In this document: piece after piece, positions 47,776 to 57,599 of the stretch
Layout of the letters: the number at the start of each line of letters is the position of its first letter
How positions within the stretch are numbered: the first letter of the stretch is position 1
Made by a program: the position numbers and the translations under genes
From: Paralithodes platypus
Lineage: Eukaryota > Arthropoda > Malacostraca > Decapoda > Lithodidae
Direction: 5' to 3'
DNA length: 64,000 nucleotides
NCBI GenBank assembly: GCA_032716605.1
Contig: CM064519.1
Location: 26,634,019 to 26,698,018, forward strand
The notes under the pieces: generated by a model
The model's input: the letters and a program-made list of their open reading frames with translations, nothing else
Database searches by the model: none
What the model was told of the DNA's origin: nothing

Positions 47776-48681
47776 TCACTCTCACTCTCATCGCCACTCA
47801 TCTCATTTCCCCGGAGCCACCTACCTACCTACCTACCCTCCTCTCGCTTTTACCTCCTCCTCCCCGCTTCTTGTCGCCTCGCCTTTCAACATTTTCCTGT
47901 TTACTAATGATTGTTTATCTTGTTTATCTTGTTTACATCTTGCTTTACTTTGCGCCATGTGTGCTTGCTTGTTTCGTGATTCTTGTGCGGGCTTATCCTG
48001 CTGTATATTGTGTCGATTTGATTTGTCGTTTTGTTTTTCGATATGTACTTGCTTGTGTAGTGCTTCTGGTGCGTGCTTCTCCTGGATTGTGTTGTTTAGT
48101 GTTTCGACTTGATTTGTCACCATTTGTTTTATTTATCCTCACGCTCTTCTCTTTCCCCATTTTGTGTTGGGCTTGCTAATTAGTGTCTTGTTATTTTGTC
48201 ACCATCTTCTGGCTCCCTGATTATTTTTTACCCTTTCTTCATGTGTTGTTTATTTCTTGATGCTGGTGCGTGTTTATCCTGGTGTTTGCTAATCATCGGT
48301 TCGTCCTCAGTCGTGTTTACCTCTACTAGTTAGTTAAAACAGGACTTAAAAGGCTATCAAAGCCTATTGGATTATTCAGCCAGCACACTGTAAATCAACA
48401 ATAACGTCAGGACTGGTCTCTGCGAAAACTTCAGTCCCTTGTTACCTCTACATCATGTTTTTCTCTCTTACCCTCCCTTCTGTTGTCACCTTATCCTTCG
48501 CCATTGTTTTGATTAGTGATACTGTTTGTTTACGTTTTTTTTCTCGATATATCTTGCTTCTTGATTCTAGTTCGAGCTTATCCTGGTCTTTGTTGTTTCA
48601 TTGTTTTGTCCTGCTTTGTGTTTTCCTTGCTCATACGTAGCTGATGATAACAAACTAAAAAAAAAGGTTGTCAGAATGATT

Positions 48682-48822
48682 ATAAACACCGTATGAGGAG
48701 GAGCACTTTATTGACAACGTTTCGCATATGGCTTCATCAGATCAATAACGTTGTCTTTTGGCCTGATGAAACTATATGCGAAACGTTGTCAATACAGTGC
48801 TCCTCCTCTTATGGTGTTTATA
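48682..48822. repeat. 60-bp inverted repeat carrying CTGATGA...GAAAC
   Basis: Left arm (48682-48740, complement) and right arm (48763-48822) share CTGATGAA, ATATGCGAAACGTTGTCAAT, AGTGCTCCTCCTC and GGTGTTTAT, with a 22-bp spacer. CTGATGA followed by GAAAC are the conserved strands of hammerhead ribozymes, and similar motifs occur in Penelope-like terminal repeats. Stem I is not convincing. Confidence 0.75.
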
Positions 48823-49624
48823 TTCATATGTATCTTGTTTCTACTCCCAATCTTCCTTGTCTTGTTGCTTCTTCCGTTTATGTTTTTTGTTTCATAATGA
48901 CTGGTTATTTTGTTTTTCTGTATATGTTGATATATTATTGATTATATAATATGTGATTATATTGGATTTTTGTTGCATATTGTTTCGTCTTGATTTGTGT
49001 TCATCCATTTTGTAATCCTGTTCTACTCTTCCTTTCTTTTGTCTGTTCTTCCTTCACCATTTTCTTACTTATTACGACTATTTATCTTGTAGTTAGCTTA
49101 TTTCTTTGTGTTGTTGATTGGTTGGCTTTTTACTTCAATCAATGGATAATTTTTACGGATTATTTTTCCTTTCTCTGTTCTTAAATATTTAAACATAATA
49201 ATAATACGAATAATTATAAAAATACACCTGGATGAATGTACCTTTTTCTCTTTATCACTTTCTTGTTCCTGAGTGGTTTTTTTTCGGTATATTTGGCGCA
49301 GTTCATTATTCTCGTGCGTATTTAGCCGGATTTTTGGTTCTCATCCTTTCGTCCTGATTTTGATTCCCACTTTTAATCATACTTTTCCACTCCTTTCTTT
49401 TGTCTCTTTCATGTTTTGTCTGGCTTCCTAATTATTGTGGATATTTGTTTTATTTATTTCTCTTATTATTTGTTCTCGTCCTTGTTTTTGTTGTTTATTA
49501 ATTCGTTGTCATATGTGTGTTTGTTTGTTTTGTTTTTTTCGCGGGTGTCAGTTTTTCTCTCCTAACTTTACTTTGTTTGTCTCATGTCACACTGTTCTTG
49601 CTTTCTGATGATTGTGAAGTTTGT

Positions 49625-49715
49625 GTTTGTGTTAGAATCCCGGTAGGATCACATGCTTTCATTAATTTAATTGGGAGGTGTTTGGTGTTGGGAGTGAAAT
49701 ATTTATATTGGATTA
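49625..49715 (+). mobile_element. SINE S1 body fragment
   Basis: GAATCCCGGTAGGATCACATG, CTTTCATTAATTTAATTGGG and GGTGTTGGGAGTGAAATA match 20110-20180. The A box is absent. Confidence 0.7.
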
Positions 49716-50095
49716 TGTTACTTGTTCACTATTACTTTGGGCTTATTTAACTTATCTATTTACTTTGTTATTTATTATTTTGTTTTGTTTGTGTATTGTT
49801 TTGTTCTGACTTGCTTTTCCGTTTACATGGGCAACTTTTCTTTTCTTTTAGCCTCTCTTGTTTTGCCATTGTTTTGCTTACTAATAATTGCTTATCTTGT
49901 GGGACTTATCAGTATCTTGGTGTCCATTGTTTTTGCTCTCTGTTCATTATAACTTTTACAGCAATTATTGTATTTTTCCTACCAGATGATGTAGTTCTTT
50001 CGCCATTTACTTGCTTGTTTATTATTGTTTATCTGTTTAGCTATCTGTGTTGTTGATATTTTTATTCTAGTTGGCGTTATTTTTGTGTTTACTGT

Positions 50096-50182
50096 TTAAC
50101 CCTTTGAGTACCAGCGACGTGTGTTATATATCCTTCTAGCTATATTTAGACGATTTTGTGCAGCTTAAAAAAGATCTGTGGT
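50096..50182 (+). mobile_element. Family C MITE, left part, split by an RTE-like LINE
   Basis: TTAACCCTTTGAGTACCAGC, TATATTTAGACGATTTTGTG, then AGATCTGTGGT, which is duplicated at 51947. The remainder is 51947-51977. Confidence 0.82.
50172..50182 (+). repeat. Target-site duplication, left copy
   Basis: AGATCTGTGGT, identical to 51947-51957. Confidence 0.85.
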
Positions 50183-50194
50183 CTATCTATCTAT

Positions 50195-50776
50195 CTATTG
50201 CCTGACGCCGTGATCCCCGAAGGGGTGGCCACGAACGAACTGCCCCCATGCACCTCTGTCCCCAGTCAGTCGACACCCCTCCCCCCAACCAGCACCGCCT
50301 TCGTTCATGTACTTCCTCACTCCATCCTTCCACCTCTCATTCGGTCTACCTCTCCCTCTCTGTCCCTCCACCTTGCTCTCGTACACCCTCTTAGTCATTC
50401 TCTCGCTTTCCATACGTTCCATATGGCCGAACCATCTCAAGTTGTTTCTTTTCACACTTTTCAGCACATCTACCTCCACACCACACCTCCTTCTTACTTC
50501 CTCATTAGTCTGTCTATCCCTCCATGTAACTCCGCACGCACTCCTTAAGTAATTCATTTCCACTGCTCTCACTCTTGGTCTGAGTCTCTCAACCAACGTC
50601 CATGCTTCGCTTCCGTAAGTCAGTGTCGGGATTACCACACTGTCATGCAAGGACTTCTTCACTTCCATACTGACCACCCTATTTCTTGTTACTGCTTTTA
50701 GCGTTCCTACAACCCTCTTCCCCTCTTGTACCCTCTCCCGCACTTCTTCATCCATAGTCCCATCTTTACTCAACAC
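50195..50776 (-). pseudogene. RTE-like LINE, C-terminal region
   Basis: 193 open codons: VIPTLTYGSEAWTLVERLR, RAVEMNYLRSACGVTWRDR, NNLRWFGHMERMESER and GRGRPNERWKDGVRKYM are typical of the post-RT region of this LINE type. Separated from the palm by the inverted duplication at 50806-50863. Confidence 0.85.
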
Positions 50777-50789
50777 ACTGCCCAGATAC

Positions 50790-51246
50790 TTAAAAAAGTT
50801 GACGAGTGAGGTGAAGCTGAAAGGTCAGGCTATGGATAGCCTGACCTTTCAGCTTCACCTCACACTCTGTGACTTCACCCCTTTCGAAGACCATAGCCTT
50901 GCTCTTCCCCGCATTTACCTTCAAATTCCGTTTTTCGCACACTGTTCCAAACTCATTTACCAGACCCTGCAACTCCCATCCATTATCACTCATCAGAACT
51001 GTATCATCCGCAAACAGCAGTATAGGTAGCTTCCACTCAATTCCCTCCCTTTTCAGCGATACACCAACATCCACTGCTCTTGATAATATTTCTTTCATGA
51101 CTCCATCCATATATACAGTAAACAACCACGGGGACATCACACACCCGTTTTAAACCAACATTCAGGTCAAAGAACTCGCTCTGCTCACTCTCCACACGTA
51201 CTGCCGCCTTTGCACCCTCATACATGCTCTTCACTGCTTTCAGCAA
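50790..51246 (-). pseudogene. RTE-like LINE, RT palm
   Basis: Two overlapping frames: SMYEGAKAAVRVESEQSEFF (51246 downward) and MSPWLFTVYMDGVMKEIL with the catalytic LLFADDTVLMSD box and VNAGKSKAMVF (51140 downward). A small deletion near 51155 separates them. Confidence 0.85.
50806..50863. repeat. Perfect 28-bp palindrome inside the RTE-like LINE
   Basis: GTGAGGTGAAGCTGAAAGG... on the left is exactly mirrored after a 2-base centre (GG at 50834-50835). It duplicates, inverted, the codons for CEVKLKGQAI. Confidence 0.9.
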
Positions 51247-51925
51247 CTTGCTCTACTCCATATATTCTAAGTACTTTCCACAAACCTTCTCTATCCACTC
51301 TGTCATAGGCCTTCTCCAAGTCCATAAAGGCAACATACACCTTTTGTTTCTTCTCCAGATACTTCTCCACAACACAATTCATGGTAAAAATCTGATCTAC
51401 ACATCCTCTTCCCTTCCTAAAACCTCCCTGCTCGTCGCCTATCCATTTCTCCGTTCTCACTCTCACTCTCTCAATCACTACCCTACTGTATACCTTCCCT
51501 ACTACGCTTAGAAGACATATTCCTCGGTGGTTACCACACACTCCTCTTTCCCCTTTGCCCTTATATAGGGGGACTATTATGCCAGTCTTCCAGTCATCGG
51601 GTGCACTCCCCTTCTCCCATGCTAGTTTGCACATTTTCCATACCCATTCTATCACTATCTCACCACCATACCTCAACATTTCCCCACACACTCCATCTGT
51701 TCCTGGTGCTTTCCCCAACTTCACTCTTTTCATGGCTTCCCACACTTCTGACCTCCTGATCCCCACCTCCTCCTCCACTACTTCTCTTCTTCTCCCTCCC
51801 ATACCATATCCAGCTATGTTTGATGGCTCTTCATTCCTTACATTTAGCAACTCACTGAAGTACTCCCTCCATCTTTCGACTCTCTCTTGCTTCTCGGCTA
51901 GCATTCTCCCATTCTTATCTTTCAC
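51218..51925 (-). pseudogene. RTE-like LINE, RT fingers and palm N-terminal
   Basis: 235 codons beginning KDKNGRMLAEKQERVERWRE. VKLGKAPGTDGVCGEMLRYG, WKTGIIVPLYKGKGER, HRGICLLSVVGKVYSRVV, DEQGGFRKGRGCVDQIFTM and the first catalytic block VAFMDLEKAYDRV are all present. Frame lost near 51235. Confidence 0.88.
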
Positions 51926-51946
51926 ACCCTTACTGTTACTGTTCTT

Positions 51947-51977
51947 AGATCTGTGGTACGGTAGTAAAAAGGGTTAA
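51947..51977 (+). mobile_element. Family C MITE, right end after the LINE
   Basis: AGATCTGTGGT (duplication), then ACGGTAGTAAAAAGGGTTAA, ending in TTAA at 51974. An ATT trinucleotide array follows (51978-52020). Confidence 0.8.
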
Positions 51978-52020
<43 letters not shown>

Positions 52021-52022
<2 letters not shown>

Positions 52023-52389
52023 GAGATGCCGAAGTCTCCAACCAGGGTGCAGAAACACCAGCAAGATGAATCCACACAAAACACCCGGAGGCACTGGAGA
52101 GAGACTACGGCAACTTAAGAACAAAACAAAAACAAAAACACATACTGTATACTGGATATACAGTATACATATATTAAACACAGATAAAATGAATAATAAC
52201 ATATCATGCAGTGGAGGATATAAAGTATAAATATAATACAATAACATAGAATAAAATAAGTTTAAAAATAGAATTAATGCTGCAAAAAAGCATTAACTCT
52301 AGACTTAAATATGGAGATATGAGCTGCATTGACTAGCTCATTTGGCAACTTATTCCACAAGTCAACCATGGCCGGCACAAAACACCGTG
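52021..52389. other. No intact gene; faint RT-like tail near 52300-52380
   Basis: The complement of AACTTATTCCACAAGTCAAC encodes LVEWNK-like residues reminiscent of the LWNxLP block, so a CR1 end may lie here. Otherwise unassigned. Confidence 0.3.
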
Positions 52390-52517
52390 AAAACTATGTA
52401 GTAATTAAAATAGTTTGAAGCATGTTAATTGCTGGAGGCCCTTCTTAATCTAAGTAACATCGTCTAATAGTAGCCAGTATACAATGAAAAGGACAGAACT
52501 GGTACTGAATGGATTAA
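52390..52517 (+). mobile_element. Family C MITE, right half
   Basis: GAAGCATGTTAATTGCTGGA, CATCGTCTAATAGTAGCCAG and ACTGGTACTGAATGGATTAA match 46330-46438. Confidence 0.65.
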
Positions 52518-52617
52518 CCCTCACAATATATGGTTACCCCATTTCTTCAGCTTGTTCTGGCTGCTGATAGACGATGTTTGTCAGTTTAGTCAGACCTTTT
52601 GGAAGTGAGGGGGTTAA
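52514..52617. mobile_element. Small TTAA-flanked TIR element
   Basis: TTAACCCTCAC at the left and GTGAGGGGGTTAA at the right, 104 bp. Its left TTAA is the right TTAA of the family C copy before it, and its right TTAA starts the family A copy after it. Confidence 0.65.
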
Positions 52618-52770
52618 TTGAGATGGAGGGGGGATGAACCAGTTTTTCTGCCGCCCGCCCCCCCCCCGAAAAATTTACACATTTATCTTGAATATCTCTT
52701 GGGGTCTTGGGGTGTTTTTTTGCAGCTTGAAGAAGGGATAGGGACGAAACTAAAAAATAATACCTACAGG
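52614..52770 (+). mobile_element. Family A MITE with internal deletion
   Basis: TTAATTGAGATGGAGGGGGG, a C run, then straight to CCGAAAAATTTACACATTTA and the right arm. Units and first hairpin are lost at the C run. Confidence 0.65.
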
Positions 52771-52784
52771 GCCTTCCCAAGTAG

Positions 52785-52849
52785 AGTAAATTCGTCTAAT
52801 GGTAGCCAGAATTAACCGTTAACATGCGTCATAATCCTCAAGGGGTTAA
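52785..52849 (+). mobile_element. Family C MITE, right end
   Basis: TTCGTCTAATGGTAGCCAGA ... CTCAAGGGGTTAA. Confidence 0.5.
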
Positions 52850-53313
52850 TGTTTCGACCTGGTTACTGTTTATCATTTATTTAACCATTATGTTCGTCTT
52901 CCCTCGCTTATCCTGTTGCATATTCCTCCATCACTCTCTTTGTTGGCTAATCATTTGTTTACCTTGTGGTTTTAATAGTTGTGGCTTATTCTGCATTCTG
53001 ATTGTTGTTCATTTTTTCCTTTTGTCAGCGTTGCTTTATTCTGACTCTGTTTTTTTTTGTTTTTTTTTTTTCTCTTGGTACTATTTCCTCACGTATCATA
53101 AATTTCTGTTTGTACCATTCATATGCTCTTTCCTTGCTGACCGTCTCTGTGTGTTTTATCTAACGTCATTTGTTGAAAAATATCTGCCTTTGGTGTTCAT
53201 GTTCTATTCCTGTTTCTCTAGGGACCTTTGGCTCAAGAGGCTCTTGGTAATCTGATAACAAAAAAATAAGTCTGACCACAAAGAAATGGATAAGTCGACC
53301 ACGAAGTCCAGAG

Positions 53314-53314
<1 letters not shown>
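52850..53314. other. No gene; T-rich
   Basis: A 143-codon ORF (52824-53255) is a low-complexity Phe/Leu/Cys translation of T-rich DNA. Confidence 0.4.

Positions 53315-53386
<72 letters not shown>
53315..53386. repeat. (TA)n microsatellite
   Basis: About 72 bp of pure TA. Confidence 0.95.
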
Positions 53387-53391
<5 letters not shown>

Positions 53392-53416
53392 GTATACCTC
53401 CTTAGTTCTTCCTTTG

Positions 53417-53526
<110 letters not shown>

Positions 53527-53673
53527 AGAGCCTTCTTCTTTGCTATCCTTTCCTTCCACTGTCCCTTACTCTCGGGTTAGCTATCTCTACTAGAATTAAG
53601 TCCTGACCACCTTGCTGGGATCGTAAGGTCTGTGTGGTCAGTGTGTCTATGTAAATATATGTAACTCTCTCTC

Positions 53674-53728
<55 letters not shown>

Positions 53729-53729
53729 G

Positions 53730-54121
53730 CTAGTATTATTCTTACGTAATTGTCGTCTTTCCCATAATCTTTATTCTTCCATTATTTCCTCTCATTTACT
53801 GTCATTTCTGTAATAGTGTTTTTCTCATCACTGTTTGCTTATACAGTACTCGACTTTCTCTGTTCAGCTATCTTCCATTGTGCTCTCCCCTTTTCCCTTG
53901 TTGTTTGTGTTGTTTTCTTCAGATTCTCCATTGTTTATTCTCTTTCGTTTCCATCATATTATTCAATCAACGTCACATCATTTTTGTATATAGTGTTGAA
54001 ACATTATTTGAATGTTTATTGTGTTAATTTGACTAAATTGTTTGAATTCATGAATATTTTGTTGTTGTTGTTGTTGTTGTGCCCTGTCAATAAATAATTT
54101 CTATAAATTGTCCAAACTTCC
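53730..54121. other. No gene recognised
   Basis: T-rich sequence. A (TTG)n tract at 54060-54080. Confidence 0.35.
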
Positions 54122-54524
54122 TTAAGGGGAGATGGGCCGTTTTTTCTGGACACCCTTCTCCCTCATGTTTAGCCCCATTAGTTTTCAGATTTTAAGATGT
54201 TACCCCATTAGTTTTCAGATTTTAAGAGGTTTGCCCCATTAGTTTTCAGATTTTAAGACCTTTCGCCCCATTTATTTGTCAATATTTAGACCTTTCGTGC
54301 TATTTAGGTGTCGTTTTTTTTCCCTGGCGAACGCTAGTGAGCCTGTAATTTTTAAATAACCGGCCTTTGGCCGGGAAATTTGTCTACCGAAAAATGTACA
54401 AATTATTCTACAAAGGGGATCTAATGGATGATTTTTAAAGTTTGATGGAAGTCTAGGGAGGAAACTAGAAAAAATTAATGAATACATTAAAATATGGACC
54501 AAAAAGTGAACCATCCCCCCTTAA
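54122..54524 (+). mobile_element. Family A MITE, complete, 5-unit form (reference copy)
   Basis: TTAAGGGGAGATGGGCCG to, inverted, TTAAGGGGGGATGGTTCAC: both ends are intact and TTAA-flanked. Five 32-bp units, GCGAACGCTAGTGAGCC, hairpin CCGGCCTTTGGCCGG, second hairpin (GTCTACCGAAAAATGTAC side intact), then GGAAGTCTAGGGAGG. 403 bp, no ORF. Confidence 0.92.
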
Positions 54525-55049
54525 ATGTGTTCCCCTCACTCTAACGCCTCGCGAGATACAGCCTTTTGTTTGTGCTATGTTGGAATCAATATTTAGCCAG
54601 AATTTCCAGGGAGTCGATGTTTGCTTTGACACTTTGCTGCTGAATTTGACATATCTGGCATGGCAAGGTGTATGTGTATGTAGAATGTGTAGGGATTTTG
54701 TTTTTAAATGATTATATTATGACAAACAGTATATTCGATAAAACCATATTGAATTCAAACTGTTCTGTTTTATATTGCTATAATATTATATACTGTATAT
54801 TATGCTGATGGCTAATGCATCGTTTAATTAGTCAGTCTGGATCTATTATATATTATTTTGCTTGGCCATTCCCACATTTCTTATTTACTCTCAAAACTAA
54901 TGGGGCTAAACATAAGGGATAGGGGGGGGGGGGGGTCCATACCCCCCCCCCCCCCCCCCCCCCATAACACTTACCATATTTTCTACTCAACCAGATCATT
55001 GTATTGGTTGATGCCGTATGGAGTAGTACTGTCAGGATCTGTTGTCTGG
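54525..55049. other. No gene; family A end with facing G and C runs
   Basis: AAAACTAATGGGGCTAAACA (about 54893-54912) is one family A unit on the minus strand, followed by a G run (54921-54933) and a C run (54944-54963). Confidence 0.5.
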
Positions 55050-55433
55050 TTAAGGGAGCCCACCTCGCTTTTGTTTTTATCTTTCTCTTTTTCTCTCTGG
55101 TTTGTATCCATTTGGCCCCATTCGGCCTACTGTTTTAAGACGTTTACCCCCATCTAGGTGCCAATATTTTCCTGGCGAGCGGTAGCGAGCCAGCATATAT
55201 ATATTTTTGTTTTGACAGCAAGGTAAATTTGTACATTTTTCGATAGAAAAATGTCTCCGGCGAAGCCGGATTTCTCCATACAATGCTGGCTCGCTATCGC
55301 TCGCCAGGAAGAAATCGACACCTGGATGGGGATAAACGTCTTAAAACAGTTGGCTGAATAGGGCCGAATGGATACAAGCCAGGGAAAGCGAGAACAGGAG
55401 AGAAAGATAAAAAAAGACGGTGACCTCCCTTAA
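55050..55433 (-). mobile_element. Family B foldback MITE, copy 5
   Basis: TTAA at both ends. Core on the minus strand with perfect stem pair ACATTTTTC / GAAAAATGT and CCGGCTTCGCCGG. Very similar to copy 3 at 20255. Confidence 0.9.
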
Positions 55434-55554
55434 TGACCTTTTATATCCTCCATATGCTACTCCTGGGTATATAAACGCGTTCCCCGTTCTCCCTACGGTA
55501 TACATATGTTCTGGAAGGGGGGAAGGGTTCATTTTAGCTCGATTTGTTCATGTA

Positions 55555-55587
55555 TTTATTATTTGTTAGTTCCCTCCCTAGACCTCC

Positions 55588-55626
<39 letters not shown>

Positions 55627-55879
55627 ATCCCTAAGATCCCTTTTCTAGATATATTTGCACATTCTTTCGGTAGAAAAATGTCCTGACCGAAGGCCGGGCC
55701 CTCCTTAATTACAGGCTCGTTATCGCTCGCCAGGAAATAAGATCGACATCTAAATGACACGAAAATTCATAATTTTGACAAAGAAATGGGTCGAAAGATC
55801 TTAAAATCGTCAAACTTGAATTCTCAAAATAAATGGGACTAAACATGAGGGAAAAGAGGGTCCAAAAAAAAAAACCCAT
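55555..55879 (-). mobile_element. Family A MITE with A35 run
   Basis: CCCTAGACCTCCATT, a long A run (about 55591-55625), TCGGTAGAAAAATG, GACCGAAGGCCGGG, GGCTCGTTATCGCTCGCC and four units. Left-arm terminus is lost at an A run. Confidence 0.75.
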
Positions 55880-56025
55880 TTTCTACCGACAAATGTACAA
55901 TTTTATCTAGAAGGGGGATCTTGAGGATAATTGATTAAACTTGATGGAGGCCTAGGTACGAAACTAATAAATAAATAAATAAACAAATAAATCGATAAAT
56001 AATAAATACACCCAACCCTCTTAAT
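55880..56025 (+). mobile_element. Family A MITE, right half, opposite orientation
   Basis: TTTTCTACCGACAAATGTAC, GATGGAGGCCTAGGTACG, (AATA)n, CCAACCCTCTTAA. Meets the preceding minus copy head to head, giving an inverted pair. Confidence 0.7.
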
Positions 56026-56189
56026 CCACCTTCCACTCGCCTTTCAATTCCTACCAATTTCTTCCCCTTGCTTGCCAAACGTGTTCCCCTTCACTTCTAC
56101 GACCGACAGTGTTTGGGTTTTATATATTTCCTCCCACCTATCTCACACTCTCACTTTCATTCACTTTCTCACTCTCATTCACTTTTTCA

Positions 56190-56255
56190 CTCACTCTCTC
56201 TCTCTCTCTCTCTCTCACACACTCTCTATCTATCTATCTATCTATCTATCTATAT
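56190..56255. repeat. CT and TATC microsatellites
   Basis: Short CTCTCTCT then TATCTATC tracts. Confidence 0.85.
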
Positions 56256-56434
56256 ATCTTTCCCTTCCCACTTCCACTTCTCCTCCTTCAGGCGAGACCC
56301 CTTCAGTAAGCTGAGATTGGACAAGTACAGTCAAAATGCATAGTTGGTCACAAACCTCGATGATAGTATGAGTGGAGTAAATCCAGAGGGACATTAAATC
56401 GATACTCCTACGTCGTTAAACATATATTACTGGG

Positions 56435-56848
56435 TAAGGGGGGATGGGCGTATATACTGTATTTGCTCATCTATGTATCTTTGTATTATTATTTTTGTTT
56501 CCTCCCCAGAACTTCATCAAGCTTTAAAAAAAAAAAAAAAAAAAAAAGCGCCGCCAAAGAGCCTCCTTCAAGATAAATTTATAACTTTTTCGATTGAAAA
56601 ATGTACCGGCTGAAGACCTCAGGTGAAGGTATTGAGGGATAAGCCTTTACAACGGCACCTCGCCCCTGTTCCTCTCAAATAACAGCCTCGCTATCGCTCG
56701 CCAGGAAAAAATCGATACCTAAATGGCACGAAAGGTATTGATATTGATATAGAAATGTGACGAAATGGGGCGCATGTCTTAAAATCTGAAAACTTATGGG
56801 GTTAAACATAAGGAAGAAGGAGGACCAGAAAGACGACCCTCTCCCCTA
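56435..56848 (-). mobile_element. Family A MITE with a 45-bp insert in hairpin 1
   Basis: Begins GGGGGGATGGGCG, A run, TCGATTGAAAAATGTACCGGC, then a GAAGACCTCAGGTGAAGGTA insertion exactly at the first hairpin, CGCTATCGCTCGCC, four units, ending CTCTCCCCTAA. Confidence 0.78.
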
Positions 56849-57599
56849 AATAACATAACACAGCTATAAGTGTATGAGCAGGAGTTTCGGCAAAGTATTG
56901 ATATTGACCCTACAGACCTCATCATTTTTGGGTCTACAATTGACTACGAAGCCGGTGTAACATGAGAGTTTATCGACCATATGTATCGGAGTCTGGAATC
57001 TGCTACAAGTTATCAACGTCTCGCCAGTAACTGAGCTCCCCGGGAGATATTTCACACTGCTAGAGGGTCTCTAAATGACTCGCTGCTGCCTCAGAGCCTG
57101 TCTGAGAATAATAGGCACAGAAAATAACCGATAAAGGAGGGAAATAAGAGGAAAAATAGCCGACAATTGAGGAGGGGGGAAAAGGTGGGGAAGGTGCGAA
57201 AGGGGGAAGGGGGGTTGAGACACATGTGGATGAGAGGTAGGAAGTACCATACTAGAGGGGAATTATCTCACCTAATAACATATATCTTTGTTTTGAGAGC
57301 CCCTGGGGCATTTTGGAAGGGTTTATTCATGGTCTTACTTCCGTGAGGCTTATCGCGCTCGGGTTTATGGGTTTATCGATAGACATTTTTTATTTGCACT
57401 ATTTCTACCTAAGATATTCTTAATTAAGACTATTTCTTCTTCAGAAAATTTTAATATAATACTAATATCTTTGAACTATAAATAAGTACTATTTTATTTG
57501 GGTTATATATACAGTACATAATATTTTATTCACTCTATGATTAAACTATTTTTGTCTGACTATTTTAATTTTAGAATATTTCTCCTTCACACTACGTAA
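56849..57599. other. No gene recognised
   Basis: Purine-rich stretch at 57110-57230, then AT-rich sequence leading into the next array. Confidence 0.35.

Larger units (their letters stand above)
47776..50095. other. No gene; T-rich, weakly repetitive
   Basis: Phrases such as TTTACTAATGATTGTTTATC (47899), TTGCTAATCATCGGTTCG (48285) and TTACTAATAATTGCTTATC (49878) recur loosely, suggesting an old repeat lineage. A 60-bp inverted repeat and a SINE body inside it are listed separately. Confidence 0.4.
50183..51946 (-). mobile_element. 5'-truncated RTE-like LINE
   Basis: Bounded by an 11-bp duplication and ending, on the minus strand, in ATAG tetramers (50183-50199). It carries most of a reverse transcriptase and its C-terminal region. 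The protein resembles a LINE type abundant in crab genomes that I place near RTE, though the clade call is tentative. Confidence 0.85.
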
